A stretch of DNA of 33,455 nt from Streptomyces roseus (GTDB lineage: Bacteria > Actinomycetota > Actinomycetes > Streptomycetales > Streptomycetaceae). Of the stretch, positions 8,666 through 17,975 are shown piece after piece (within the stretch, counting starts at the first letter, position 1; each line of letters starts with the position of its first letter). Under the pieces are notes generated by a model. It was not told the DNA's origin and did no database searches. It saw nothing but the letters and a program-made list of their open reading frames with translations. The position numbers and the translations under genes are program-made. The stretch lies in the NCBI RefSeq assembly GCF_001044425.1, contig NZ_LFML01000048.1, positions 1-33,455 of the forward strand. The letters are read 5' to 3'.

Positions 8666-8857
8666 TCAGGCGTTCTCCGCCACCTCGGGCTTCAGCATGC
8701 CGCGCAGCGCGTCGCGGAACTCCTGGCTGTCCTCTTCACCGTGTACGGCGACGGCGTGCTGGACGGCCGCCCCCATGACTTCGTCTTCCTCACCCGCGAT
8801 GGTCAGGGTGCACCCGATCTCGCTGGGGTACTCCCTGCAGTCCATGATCTTGCGCAT
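8666..8857 (-). CDS. DUF1059 family small protein
   Basis: A 63-residue protein beginning MRKIMDCREYPSEIGCTLTIAGEEDEV, the characteristic opening of the DUF1059 family, with two conserved cysteines (C6 and C15) and a C-terminal helix around EFRDALRGM. The ATG at 8857 is preferred over 8890 because GGAGG lies 6 bases upstream and the family starts at this methionine. No function has been assigned to the family. It is a single gene between the molbindin and the VOC-domain gene, all on the minus strand but separated by gaps that allow separate promoters. Confidence 0.82.
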   Translation of the reverse strand: MRKIMDCREYPSEIGCTLTIAGEEDEVMGAAVQHAVAVHGEEDSQEFRDALRGMLKPEVAENA

Positions 8858-8934
8858 GACGCGCCTCCCATTGGCGTTCAAGGGTTCCACTCACCACGAT
8901 CCTCCGCATCGCCCCGGGGCGCGCGCGGGGGCGG

Positions 8935-9753
8935 CTACGCGTCCGACATCTGCGGCATCTCGCCCGACGTGTTCGTCGGGTCGATGACGGCGAACGCCGC
9001 GCCCTGCTGGTCCGTCAGGGCCGCGAAGCGGCCGAAGGGGCTGTCCATCGGGCCGAAGTGGAGGGCGCCGCCGTGCTTCTTGGCCTTGGCCACGGCCTCG
9101 TCGCAGTCCTGGACCGCGAAGTAGACCTGGATGTAGGAGGGGATCTCGGGCGGGAACTCGTCGCCCATCTTCATCCGGCCGAGGACCGGGTTGTCCTTGC
9201 CGCCGATGCTGAAGATCTTGAAGTCCATCCCGGCCGTCTCGGGGTCGTCACCGAATTCGATCTTCCGGGCCCCGTACGGGAAGACCTGCGAGAGGAACGC
9301 GTCCGCCGTGGCCGGCTCACGGGTGTAGACCTCCGCCCAGGCGTACGCGCCCGGCTCGCCGAGCTTCTCGAAGCCCCGGTGCTCGCCCGGCTGCCAGACG
9401 CCGAAGACCGCGCCGCTCGGCTCCTTGGCGATGGCCATCGTGCCGAAGGTGCCGACCTGCATCGGTTCCATCATCAGCTCGCCGCCGGCCGCCTTGATCT
9501 TCTCGGCCGTGGCCGCCGCGTCGGGCGAGGCGAAGTACAGACACCACTGCGACGGGGCCTCGGCGCCCGGCATCGGCGGTACGACGGCCGCCACGGCCTT
9601 GCCGTCCGAGTACGCCTGCGTGTAGTTGCCGTACTGGCTGGACGCCTCGCCGAAGGTCCAGCCCAGTACGTCGGAGTAGAAGGCCTTGGCGCCCTCCACG
9701 TCCGTGAACATCGCGTCCACCCAGCACGGAGCGCCCTCCGGGAACTCAGCCAT
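8935..9753 (-). CDS. VOC-family protein with two glyoxalase-like domains
   Basis: A 272-residue protein with two vicinal-oxygen-chelate modules: residues 8-120 (CWVDAMFTDVEGAKAFYSDVLGW ... FGVWQPGE) and residues 134-262 (AYAWAEVYTREPATADAFLSQVFPYG ... AAFAVIDP). VOC folds bind a metal and catalyse isomerization, ring-opening or antibiotic modification, or simply bind drugs. Streptomyces homologues are often loosely called hydroxylases without proof. There is no signal peptide, so it is cytoplasmic. The ATG at 9753 gives a natural N-terminus. The neighbours give no substrate clue. Confidence 0.85.
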   Translation of the reverse strand: MAEFPEGAPCWVDAMFTDVEGAKAFYSDVLGWTFGEASSQYGNYTQAYSDGKAVAAVVPPMPGAEAPSQWCLYFASPDAAATAEKIKAAGGELMMEPMQVGTFGTMAIAKEPSGAVFGVWQPGEHRGFEKLGEPGAYAWAEVYTREPATADAFLSQVFPYGARKIEFGDDPETAGMDFKIFSIGGKDNPVLGRMKMGDEFPPEIPSYIQVYFAVQDCDEAVAKAKKHGGALHFGPMDSPFGRFAALTDQQGAAFAVIDPTNTSGEMPQMSDA

Positions 9754-9881
9754 GATCGATCGACTCCTGTGTCCTCAGTCTGTCCTGATGTGTGTCTTTG
9801 GTCGCTTTTCACGCGGTTCTCACGCTAGGCCCGCGGTGCGTCGCCCGCGCGGGGAGCGCCGCCGCGCGGGAGTCTGGAGCC

Positions 9882-10538
9882 ATGGACATCACGATGCGGC
9901 TGGCCCAGCAGCCGGAGGCCGACGAGCTCTTGGGCCGCAGCCCGCTCGCCGCGCTCGTCGGCATGCTGCTCGACCAGCAGGTGCCGATGGAGTGGGCGTT
10001 CTCGGGGCCGTACACGATCGCCCGGCGGATGGGGGCCGACGATCTGGACGCCCACGCCATCGCCGCGGCCGACCCCGAGGCCTTCGCCGCGCTGCTCTCC
10101 GAGAAGCCGGCCGTGCACCGCTACCCGGGGTCGATGGCGAAGCGGGTGCAGCAGCTGTGCGCGTACCTGGTGGAGCACTACGACGGTGACGCCGAGGCCC
10201 TCTGGCGCGGCGTACGGAGCGGGGACGAGCTGCTGAAGCGGCTCAAGGAGCTGCCCGGGTTCGGCGAGCAGAAGGCCCAGATCTTCCTGGCGCTGCTGGG
10301 CAAGCAGCTCGGCGTACGCCCCACGGGGTGGCGCGAGGCGGCCGGCGGCTACGGCCCGGCGAACGTCTACCGCTCGGCGGCGGACATCACCGGGCCGGAG
10401 TCCCTGGCGAAGGTGCGGGCGCACAAACAGGAGATGAAGGCGGCCGCCAAGGCCGCCAAGACGGAGAAGCCGGAGAAGCCGGAGAAGCCCGAGGAAGAGG
10501 GGAAGGCGGAGAAGACGGGAAAGGCGGGGAAGGGCTAG
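9882..10538 (+). CDS. HhH-GPD-type DNA repair-like protein with lysine-rich tail
   Basis: A 218-residue protein related to base-excision DNA glycosylases. Residues 1-50 (LLGRSPLAALVGMLLDQQVPMEWAF) match the helical opening of the HhH-GPD fold, and residues 124-132 (LPGFGEQKA) form the helix-hairpin-helix. The usual VDxHV aspartate after the hairpin is not seen; GVRPTGW stands there, so classical glycosylase chemistry is uncertain. Residues 180-218 are a low-complexity Lys/Glu/Pro/Ala tail with EKP repeats, likely to help DNA binding. The gene converges on opcA, and the two stop codons share the four bases CTAG at 10535-10538. Confidence 0.8.
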   Translation: MDITMRLAQQPEADELLGRSPLAALVGMLLDQQVPMEWAFSGPYTIARRMGADDLDAHAIAAADPEAFAALLSEKPAVHRYPGSMAKRVQQLCAYLVEHYDGDAEALWRGVRSGDELLKRLKELPGFGEQKAQIFLALLGKQLGVRPTGWREAAGGYGPANVYRSAADITGPESLAKVRAHKQEMKAAAKAAKTEKPEKPEKPEEEGKAEKTGKAGKG

Positions 10539-11473
10539 GAGGCGTCCGCGGCAGTCTCCGCGGCCGGGCGCGTGCGCAGCGCCGACGCGTAGACCTCGTC
10601 CGCGTCCAGGCGGCGCAGCTCCTCCGCGATCAGCTCGGCCGTGCTGCGGATCTTCAGGGCCACCTTGCGGTCGGGGCTGCCCGGCAGGATCAGCGTGGCC
10701 AGCGCCCCGTCCGGGCGGTCCACCGTGATCTCGCCCTCCCGGGTCGCCAGCCGGACCCGCGTGATCACCGGTCCGTCCGTCGCGACCCGCTCCACCGGCA
10801 CCCCGAGGCGGTCCTCCAGCCAGCGGGCCAGCAGCTCGGCGCTCGGGTTGTCGGCCTCGCTCTCCACCGCCCCGCCCTCCACCGGCAGCGGCTTCTGGTC
10901 CATCGCCGCGGCCAGCAGGGCCCGCCACGGCGTCAGCCGGGTCCAGGCGAGGTCGGTGTCGCCGGGGGCGTACGCGGCGGCCCTGCGGTCCAGTACCGCC
11001 AGCGGGTCGGCGACGGCCTCGGCGTCCGTGATCCGGCGCTGCGCCAGCGCGCCCAGCGGATCCCGCGCGGGGTCGGCGGGGGCGTCGGCCGGCCACCACA
11101 CCACCACCGGCGCGTCCGGCACCAGCAGCGGGAGGACCACCGAGCCCGCCTGCCCGGTCAGCGCGCCGTGCAGGCGCAGCAGCACGATCTCCCCGGTCCC
11201 GGCGTCGGAGCCGACCCGCACCTCGGCGTCGAGCCGGGTCTGGCGGAGCTTGTGCGAGCCGCGCGAGGTGCGCTTGATGACCGCGATGATGCGGCAGGGG
11301 TGTTCGCGCGAGGCCTCCGAGGCCGCGCGGACGGCGTCGTACGCGTTCTCCTCGTCCGTGGCTATGACGAGCGTCAGCACCAGGCCCATCGTGGGGCTGC
11401 CCACGGCGCGGCGGGCGTCGAGCAGGGCTCGGTCGATCTTGCTGGACGTGGTGTCGGTCAGTTCGGTCCGCAT
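10535..11473 (-). CDS. opcA: OpcA, glucose-6-phosphate dehydrogenase assembly protein
   Basis: A 312-residue protein beginning MRTELTDTTSSKIDRALLDARR, typical of OpcA, with the conserved VVVWWPADAP segment and REHPCRIIAVI in the first half. OpcA is needed for assembly or allosteric activation of glucose-6-phosphate dehydrogenase in actinobacteria and cyanobacteria. Here it is not beside zwf, tal, tkt or pgl; its neighbours are a HerA-like ATPase upstream and a repair-like gene converging downstream. It may be a second copy outside the pentose-phosphate cluster. The ATG at 11473 is chosen over an upstream 11545 start because the family begins MRTELTDT. Confidence 0.82.
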   Translation of the reverse strand: MRTELTDTTSSKIDRALLDARRAVGSPTMGLVLTLVIATDEENAYDAVRAASEASREHPCRIIAVIKRTSRGSHKLRQTRLDAEVRVGSDAGTGEIVLLRLHGALTGQAGSVVLPLLVPDAPVVVWWPADAPADPARDPLGALAQRRITDAEAVADPLAVLDRRAAAYAPGDTDLAWTRLTPWRALLAAAMDQKPLPVEGGAVESEADNPSAELLARWLEDRLGVPVERVATDGPVITRVRLATREGEITVDRPDGALATLILPGSPDRKVALKIRSTAELIAEELRRLDADEVYASALRTRPAAETAADAS

Positions 11474-11512
11474 GCGTCGAAGTCTGTCAGCGCCGACGCC
11501 CCCGGCGGCACC

Positions 11513-11535
11513 CCGGCGGCGGAACGGGCCGCCGG
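11513..11535 (-). terminator. Hairpin between the HerA-like ATPase gene and opcA
   Basis: CCGGCGGC (11513-11520) and GCCGCCGG (11528-11535) form an 8-bp stem with a 7-base loop in the 93-base gap between two minus-strand genes. It could end the ATPase transcript or attenuate read-through into opcA. Confidence 0.45.
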
Positions 11536-11566
11536 AATCCGTCACGTGGGACCCGGCGGCCCCCTG

Positions 11567-13159
<1,593 letters not shown>

Positions 13160-13182
13160 ACATCACTCCCGAAATAGCACTG

Positions 13183-13210
13183 CTTGCCACTTTTGCACCG
13201 GCTTGGCAAG
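13183..13210. promoter_or_regulatory. Inverted repeat CTTGCCA...TGGCAAG between divergent genes
   Basis: Perfect 7-bp arms (13183-13189 and 13204-13210) are separated by 14 bases, midway between the HerA-like gene and the divergent small gene. This is a candidate shared operator. Confidence 0.4.
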
Positions 13211-13235
13211 GCTGCGCCCGCAGGCACCGGCCCGG

Positions 13236-13241
13236 TAGGCT
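13236..13241 (+). promoter_or_regulatory. Candidate -10 of the small ParB-like gene
   Basis: TAGGCT ends 6 bases before the GTG at 13248, the spacing expected for a leaderless transcript. No Shine-Dalgarno sequence and no clear -35 are seen. Confidence 0.4.
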
Positions 13242-13247
13242 TTCCGT

Positions 13248-13547
13248 GTGATCTTCAAGCGCATCGGAAACGGGCGGCCGTACCCCGACCACGGCAGGGA
13301 AACCACCCGGCAGTGGGCGGATGTCGCCCCGCGCCCGGTCCGGCTCGACCAGTTGGTGACGACCAAGGGGCAGCTGGACCTCGAGACGCTGCTCGCCGAG
13401 GACTCGACGTTCTACGGGGACCTCTTCGCCCACGTCGTGAAGTGGCAGGGCGACCTGTACCTGGAAGACGGGCTGCACCGCGCCGTGCGCGCGGCCCTTC
13501 AGCAGCGCCAGGTGCTGCACGCGCGCGTACTCGAAATGGACTACTGA
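13248..13547 (+). CDS. Small ParB/sulfiredoxin-fold-like protein (annotated elsewhere as VapB-like)
   Basis: A 99-residue protein, well conserved in Streptomyces as I recall it, where automatic annotation often says VapB-family antitoxin. I see no VapC toxin gene next to it and no antitoxin DNA-binding motif. The order VRLDQLVTTKGQLDLETLL, then DLYLEDGLHRAVRAALQQRQVLHARVLEMD, resembles the N-terminal ParB/Srx fold: a short strand ahead of a positioning helix, then a DG.HR box, a helix and a final strand. ParB-fold proteins bind nucleotides (CTP in ParB) or DNA. The DGLHR box at about residues 73-77 is the main evidence. The GTG at 13248 appears leaderless. It is divergent from the HerA-like ATPase, so a functional link is possible but unproven. 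Confidence 0.72.
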   Translation: MIFKRIGNGRPYPDHGRETTRQWADVAPRPVRLDQLVTTKGQLDLETLLAEDSTFYGDLFAHVVKWQGDLYLEDGLHRAVRAALQQRQVLHARVLEMDY

Positions 13548-13660
13548 GGCCGAACACGCCGTAAACGAGCCCGAGAAACGCTCCTGCCCGGGCGCCCCTT
13601 GGGTTTCCGGTTCGCGGGAATTGCGCCTTTCGGGTCGGTCTTGCCCTATCAACAGATCAT

Positions 13661-13690
13661 TTGGTGGGCATCGCGGTCGGCCGGTATTAC
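13661..13690 (+). promoter_or_regulatory. Candidate promoter of the LytR_C gene
   Basis: A -35-like TTGGTG (13661-13666) and a -10-like TATTAC (13685-13690) are separated by 18 bases. The -10 ends 9 bases before the ATG at 13700, so the leader would be very short or absent. Confidence 0.4.
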
Positions 13691-13699
13691 GCTGCGCCC

Positions 13700-14359
13700 A
13701 TGAGCATGCTCACTCCCCCCGGCATGGGCGGAAAGTACCGCGTCACGGGAGCGGCCTACCCCCGCATGAGTCGACCGCGGCGGCGCCGCCGGATCGTCCT
13801 CACCGTGCTCGGAGCAGTCCTCGGTCTGGCCCTGCTCGGCTACGGATCCGTGCAGCTCATGAACGTGTTCCGAGGCGAGGGCGGCAGCGGCAAACACCAG
13901 GCCGCGGGCAAGGACTGCGCGACCCCGAAGCCCAGGGCGGGCGCCGCGGCGGCCGCCAGCCCCGCGGCGGCCAAACCGGCCGCGGCCCTGCCCCAGCCCG
14001 GCGAGATCACGGTCAACGTCTACAACGCGACCCCGCGCGCCGGGCTCGCCAAGGCAGTCGGCGACGAGCTGAAGAAACGCGGCTTCACCATCGGCAAGGT
14101 CGGCAACGCGCCCGCCGACTTCGACAAGAAGGTCCCCGGGACGGGGATACTGCTCGGCTCGCCCAAGACCGACAAGGCCGCCTTCTCCGTACTGGGCACC
14201 CAGATCGAGGGCGACACGCAGCAGACCGACGCCCGGGAGGGCACGGACATCGACCTGATCCTCGGCGACGCCTTCAAGGAGCTCAGCCCGAAGGAGGCGG
14301 CGGACAAGGAGCTGTACCTGCTGGCCAACCCCCAGCCCGCCCCCGCCAAGACCTGCTGA
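13700..14359 (+). CDS. Membrane-anchored LytR C-terminal domain protein
   Basis: A 219-residue protein. The first 30 residues are cytoplasmic and end in a basic run (RPRRRRR). One membrane segment follows at about 32-54 (IVLTVLGAVLGLALLGYG). An Ala/Pro-rich linker (about 70-100) leads to an extracytoplasmic LytR_C domain from about 103 (ITVNVYNATPRAGLAKAVGDELKKRGFTIGKVGN). This domain occurs at the end of LytR-CpsA-Psr cell-wall ligases but here stands without the catalytic LCP domain, so it is probably a wall-binding or accessory protein. The ATG at 13700 is preferred to 13661 because of the promoter position and because MSMLTPPGMGGKYR looks like a natural start. A strong shared terminator separates it from upp. 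Confidence 0.82.
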   Translation: MSMLTPPGMGGKYRVTGAAYPRMSRPRRRRRIVLTVLGAVLGLALLGYGSVQLMNVFRGEGGSGKHQAAGKDCATPKPRAGAAAAASPAAAKPAAALPQPGEITVNVYNATPRAGLAKAVGDELKKRGFTIGKVGNAPADFDKKVPGTGILLGSPKTDKAAFSVLGTQIEGDTQQTDAREGTDIDLILGDAFKELSPKEAADKELYLLANPQPAPAKTC

Positions 14360-14377
14360 CCCGACGACGAGCGCACG

Positions 14378-14418
14378 CGAAACGGCCGGCCGCCCCCGAG
14401 GGGCGGCCGGCCGTTTCG
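14378..14418. terminator. Bidirectional terminator between the LytR_C gene and upp
   Basis: A perfect 19-bp stem (14378-14396 with 14400-14418) has a 3-base centre and sits between two convergent genes. It carries CGAAA and TTTCG at its outer ends, giving short T runs in either direction. Confidence 0.85.
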
Positions 14419-14450
14419 TCCTGCGGGGTGCTGCGGGGGCCCTGCGCGTC

Positions 14451-15086
14451 CTACTCGGCCGAGCCGTACATGCGGTCGCCCGCGTCGCCCAGGCCCGGAA
14501 CGATGTAGCCGTGCTCGTTGAGCCGTTCGTCCACCGCGGCCGTCACGACCGTCACCGGGGTGCCCGCGAGGTCGCGCTCCATGACCTCGACGCCCTCGGG
14601 CGCGGCGAGCAGCACCACGGCGGTCACGTCGTCGGCGCCGCGCTTGATCAGCTCCTGGATCGCGGCGACGAGCGTGCCGCCGGTGGCCAGCATCGGGTCG
14701 ACCACGTACACCTGACGCCCGGAAAGGTCCTCCGGCATGCGCGTCGCGTACGTGGAGGCCTCCAGGGTCTCCTCGTTGCGCACCATGCCCATGAAGCCCA
14801 CCTCGGCGGTCGGCAGCAGCCGCATCATGCCGTCCAGCATGCCGAGGCCGGCGCGCAGGATCGGCACGACCAGCGGGCGCGGGTGCGAGAGCTTCACGCC
14901 GGTGGTGGGCCCGACCGGCGTGACGATGTCCGCCTGCTCGGTGCGCACGTCGCGGGTGGCCTCGTACGCGAGGAGGGTCACCAGCTCGTCGGCGAGCCGG
15001 CGGAAGGTGGGGGAGTCGGTGCGCTTGTCGCGCAGGGTGGTCAGTTTGTGCGCCACCAAGGGGTGATCGACGACCTGCAAACGCAC
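14451..15086 (-). CDS. upp: Uracil phosphoribosyltransferase
   Basis: A 211-residue enzyme that makes UMP from uracil and PRPP in pyrimidine salvage. It has the family opening [21 protein letters not shown], the [10 protein letters not shown] loop, the PRPP-binding box [13 protein letters not shown] and the uracil-binding C-terminus [17 protein letters not shown]. The GTG at 15086 is chosen because GGAGG lies 5 bases upstream and 211 residues is the usual length; a TTG at 15098 would overlap that ribosome site. It converges on the LytR_C gene. A -35-like TTGACC lies at 15161-15166 on the minus strand, but no -10 fits it. Confidence 0.96.
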   Translation of the reverse strand: MRLQVVDHPLVAHKLTTLRDKRTDSPTFRRLADELVTLLAYEATRDVRTEQADIVTPVGPTTGVKLSHPRPLVVPILRAGLGMLDGMMRLLPTAEVGFMGMVRNEETLEASTYATRMPEDLSGRQVYVVDPMLATGGTLVAAIQELIKRGADDVTAVVLLAAPEGVEVMERDLAGTPVTVVTAAVDERLNEHGYIVPGLGDAGDRMYGSAE

Positions 15087-15332
15087 AACATCCTCCAAGG
15101 CTCAGCTGCCGGGTTTCGACCTGCGACCTGCAAAAACGGCCGCACTTTTTCGCGACCCACGGTCAAAAGGCTACGCGGTGCGCGCACCGCCGTGCGTCCG
15201 AACCCGCGCCGCCGCCCGCGGATCCGTGGCGATGCGTCCCCGATGCGTCTCCGATCCCTGCCTGATGCCTCCCCGTTCCGCAGCGGATCCCCTGCGGATG
15301 CGGCCCGCCCGGGCGCCCAGCACGCTGGACGG

Positions 15333-16271
15333 ATGAGCAACGCACCGGTGGTCGCGGCGGTCGACGGATCCGATCACAGCCTCAAGGCCCTGGAATGGGC
15401 GCGGACCGAGGCGCTGCGCCGCGGCGCCCCGCTCGTGGTCGCGCACGTGCTGCCCGACAGCGCCCAGCTGTACGCGGCGCGCCGCTCCTCCCTCGCCGAC
15501 CCCTCCCAGCCGCAGGAGCACCCCGACCCCGTCGGGGAGCACGTACGGGACCTCCTCGCGCGGGCCCCCGAACTGCCGGCCGAGGTGCGGTACGAATCGC
15601 TGGAGGGCTCCGTGCCCGAGGCCCTGCGGGTGACCGCGGAGGAAGCCCTGATGGTGGTGATGGGCTCGCGGGGGCGCGGCGGCTTCGCGGCCCTGCTGCT
15701 CGGCTCGAACAGCCGCGCGGTGGCCTCCTCGGCGGTGTGCCCGGTGGTGGTGGTCCCGCACGCGGAGCGCAGCGCCGAGGCCGGGGACGGGCCGTCCGGC
15801 GGCCGGGTGGTGCTCGGGCTGCACGCCGCCGAGACGGCGGACGACGTGGTGGCCTTCGCCTTCGAGGAAGCGGCCGCACGGGGGACCACCGTCCAGGTGG
15901 TCTCCGCGTACGCGATCCCGCCGGCGCCGGTGACGGTGGTGGACGCCCCCTTCCAGGTGATCCCGCCGGAGGGCCTGGCCGACGACGGGAACGCGGTGCC
16001 GGCGGAGCGGGAGATGCTGCGCTCCCAGACGGAGCGGCTGGCGCCGTTCCGGGCCCGCTGGCCCCAGGTGCCGGTCGAGCAGGCGGCGGCCCCGGGCGAC
16101 GCGGCCGAGCGGCTGGTGACGGCCTCCCGGTCGGCGGCCCTGGTGGTGGTGGGCCGCCACCACCCGCGGCGCAGCCTCGGGTCCCTGATGATCGGCTCGG
16201 TGGCCCACGCGGTCCTGCACCACGCGCACGGTCCCGTGGCGGTCGTCCCGACCCTGCCGGACGGCGCGTAG
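15333..16271 (+). CDS. Universal stress protein with tandem UspA domains
   Basis: A 312-residue cytoplasmic protein with two Usp domains, residues 5-147 and 158-308. Each ends with the ATP-binding loop: VMGSRGRGGFAALLLGSNSRAVASSAVCPVVVVP in the first, and VVGRHHPRRSLGSLMIGSVAHAVLHHAHGPVAVVP in the second. The first keeps a G-2x-G-9x-G-S type loop; in the second the first glycine region reads GRHHPRRSLG. Such tandem proteins are common in Streptomyces and respond to stress or dormancy, but no target is known here. The ATG at 15333 follows a weak ribosome site (GGACGG). It is divergent from upp and stands alone. Confidence 0.9.
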   Translation: MSNAPVVAAVDGSDHSLKALEWARTEALRRGAPLVVAHVLPDSAQLYAARRSSLADPSQPQEHPDPVGEHVRDLLARAPELPAEVRYESLEGSVPEALRVTAEEALMVVMGSRGRGGFAALLLGSNSRAVASSAVCPVVVVPHAERSAEAGDGPSGGRVVLGLHAAETADDVVAFAFEEAAARGTTVQVVSAYAIPPAPVTVVDAPFQVIPPEGLADDGNAVPAEREMLRSQTERLAPFRARWPQVPVEQAAAPGDAAERLVTASRSAALVVVGRHHPRRSLGSLMIGSVAHAVLHHAHGPVAVVPTLPDGA

Positions 16272-16291
16272 CAACCCTCTGAGCTGCGAAG

Positions 16292-16306
16292 GCGCTTGGA
16301 AAGCGC
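16292..16306. promoter_or_regulatory. Palindrome GCGCTT-GGA-AAGCGC
   Basis: A perfect 6-bp-arm palindrome lies 21 bases after the universal stress protein gene and 106 bases before a small ORF. TTGGAAAGCGCTGCGAA overlaps it and partly resembles LacI-family operators. It could equally be a small terminator hairpin. Confidence 0.3.
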
Positions 16307-16411
16307 TGCGAAAGGGTGGCATCAACCGCGCCAACCGGGGGAAGGTGGGCTGCGGGGGGTCTGCTTCGCGACGGCGGAGGAGGACGACCGGACCAGCCGG
16401 GGTGGTGGCCG

Positions 16412-16609
16412 ATGCCCGACACGCAGCAGCCGAGCCGGGGCGATGACGCGCCTGAACAGCCGGAGACGGCAGCGCAGCGCAGAGCGCGCCGTGCCCAGTT
16501 CCTGCGCGACCTGATGGAGGCGCGGGCCCTGCGCGACCGCGTCCAGCCCCGCCGTGCCCGCGCGGCCCGCATGCGCCAGCAGATGCGCATGCGCACGTTC
16601 CGCTGGTGA
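16412..16609 (+). CDS. Small basic protein of unknown function
   Basis: A 65-residue protein: the first 20 residues are polar and acidic (MPDTQQPSRGDDAPEQPETA), the rest is strongly arginine-rich and helical (AAQRRARRAQFLRDLMEARALRDRVQPRRARAARMRQQMRMRTFRW). It has no membrane segment or cysteine. The basic helix could bind nucleic acid, but that is only a composition argument. GGTGG lies close upstream of the ATG. A perfect GC-rich hairpin 11 bases after its stop supports this being a real transcription unit. I do not recognise a named family. Confidence 0.65.
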   Translation: MPDTQQPSRGDDAPEQPETAAQRRARRAQFLRDLMEARALRDRVQPRRARAARMRQQMRMRTFRW

Positions 16610-16620
16610 CCCGCCGCGCA

Positions 16621-16648
16621 CCCGGCGCGGGCCCGGGCCCGCGCCGGG
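16621..16648 (+). terminator. GC-rich palindromic terminator after the small basic gene
   Basis: CCCGGCGCGGGC and GCCCGCGCCGGG are perfect 12-bp arms around CCGG. There is no T tract. The following bases to about 16895 show nothing else I can assign. Confidence 0.6.
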
Positions 16649-16918
16649 CCGCTCCGGCGTTCGCCGCGCCGAGGCCGCGGGCGGGATCGAGGGGCCGCGC
16701 GAGGCCGCCGCAGCGCGCGCCGGCGGCCCCCGTACAACCCGCGGAGCGCACGGCACGGGACGACGCAAGCGCCGAAGACCTCTCGCAAAGCCGCGCTTTC
16801 TGCCACGATGCCGATTGGGCGGGGCACGAACGGCGAGCAGGACAGCCGTTCCCACCCTCCCCACCTCCGGCCGGGGGGACCTCCAACCGGCACGCCTATG
16901 ACCAGTGGGAGAGTCACG

Positions 16919-17464
16919 GTGTACTTCGCCGCACTGCTCGCGCGCACCGAAGACGGGTGGGAAGCGAGCGACATGGAACTCGACGACGTCGAGTCCCTCA
17001 GTGATCTGATCGATCTCGCCCGGTCCGCCGCTGTCGACGACGACACGGTGGTCGCCCTCATCGAGCAGGAGGACGCCTGGTTCGGCGTCGTCCGCGTGGA
17101 CGGCGAGGAGGACCCGCGGTACTTCGTGTCGAACGCCTCCGCGGCCTCCCGCAGCTCCTACGGCTCGATGCTGACCGACGAGCTGCTGGGCAGCGACGAG
17201 GAGGAGGACGAACTCGACGAACTGGACCTGGACGGCACCGAGGACGGCGAGGAGGAGACGATCGCCGCGTTCGCCGATGCCGACGACGAGGACGAGGAGG
17301 ACCCGCCCGGTGCGGAACCGGTACCCGCCGGCCCGCTCGGCGACCCCCGGCTGCTGGACGACCTCGGCGTCAGCAACAAACAACTGATGACCCTCGACGG
17401 GGACGCCCTCTCGGAGATCGCCGAGTCCCTCGGCGCCACCGAGGTGCTGGAGGCCGTCCGCTAG
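16919..17464 (+). CDS. Acidic tRNA adenosine deaminase-associated protein
   Basis: A 181-residue acidic protein known from actinobacterial annotation only by its place next to tadA. The N-terminal about 65 residues form a conserved domain (YFAALLARTEDGWEASDMELDDVESLSDLIDLARSAA). A central stretch from about 98 is very rich in Asp and Glu, and the C-terminus is a short helical module (LLDDLGVSNKQLMTLDGDALSEIAESLGATEVLEAVR). The GTG at 16919 has GGGAG about 10 bases upstream; an in-frame ATG at 16898 would add seven residues. Its stop overlaps the tadA start by 1 base (CTAGTG), so the two are translated together. A role in binding the deaminase or tRNA is inference. Confidence 0.85.
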   Translation: MYFAALLARTEDGWEASDMELDDVESLSDLIDLARSAAVDDDTVVALIEQEDAWFGVVRVDGEEDPRYFVSNASAASRSSYGSMLTDELLGSDEEEDELDELDLDGTEDGEEETIAAFADADDEDEEDPPGAEPVPAGPLGDPRLLDDLGVSNKQLMTLDGDALSEIAESLGATEVLEAVR

Positions 17465-17955
17465 TGATCACCACGCACCACCCCCCGCACGGCCCCGATC
17501 CCGTACGGGACCCGTGGCGGGCCTCCATGCGCCTCGCGCTCGCGGAGGCCGCCCGGGCGGTGCCGGCCGGCGACGTGCCGGTCGGCGCCGTCGTGCTGGG
17601 CCCGGACGGCGAGATCCTCGCCACCGGGTACAACGAGCGCGAGGCCACCGGCGACCCCACGGCGCACGCCGAGGTACTGGCGCTGCGCCGGGCGGCCGCC
17701 CGGCTCGGGGAATGGCGGCTTCCGGGGTGCACCCTCGTGGTGACCCTGGAGCCGTGCGTGATGTGCGCGGGCGCGCTCGTGCAGTCGCGGGTGGCCCGGG
17801 TCGTCTACGGGGCCGACGACGAGAAGGCGGGCGCCGCGGGGTCGCTCTGGGACCTCGTACGGGACCGCAGGCTCAACCACCGTCCGGAGGTGATCCGCGG
17901 CGTGCTCGCGCAGGAGTGCGCGCGGCAGCTGACGGACTTCTTCCGCGACCGCTGA
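17464..17955 (+). CDS. tadA: tRNA-specific adenosine deaminase
   Basis: A 163-residue zinc deaminase that converts A34 to inosine in the anticodon of tRNA-Arg(ACG), letting one tRNA read several arginine codons. The active site is complete: H68-A69-E70 (zinc ligand and proton shuttle) and P97-C98-x-x-C101 (zinc ligands). YNEREATGDPTAHAE and the C-terminal helix are typical of TadA rather than of cytidine or guanine deaminases. The GTG at 17464 overlaps the preceding stop, which favours it over the ATG at 17527. It is followed within 60 bases by tRNA-Ser(CGA). Confidence 0.94.
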   Translation: MITTHHPPHGPDPVRDPWRASMRLALAEAARAVPAGDVPVGAVVLGPDGEILATGYNEREATGDPTAHAEVLALRRAAARLGEWRLPGCTLVVTLEPCVMCAGALVQSRVARVVYGADDEKAGAAGSLWDLVRDRRLNHRPEVIRGVLAQECARQLTDFFRDR

Positions 17956-17975
17956 GGGGGCTCGGCGGTATCGAT

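Noticed and set aside
13248..13547. Type II toxin-antitoxin locus (VapB label)
   Set aside because: No VapC-like PIN-domain gene is adjacent and the protein lacks an antitoxin DNA-binding motif; the DG.HR pattern points to another fold.
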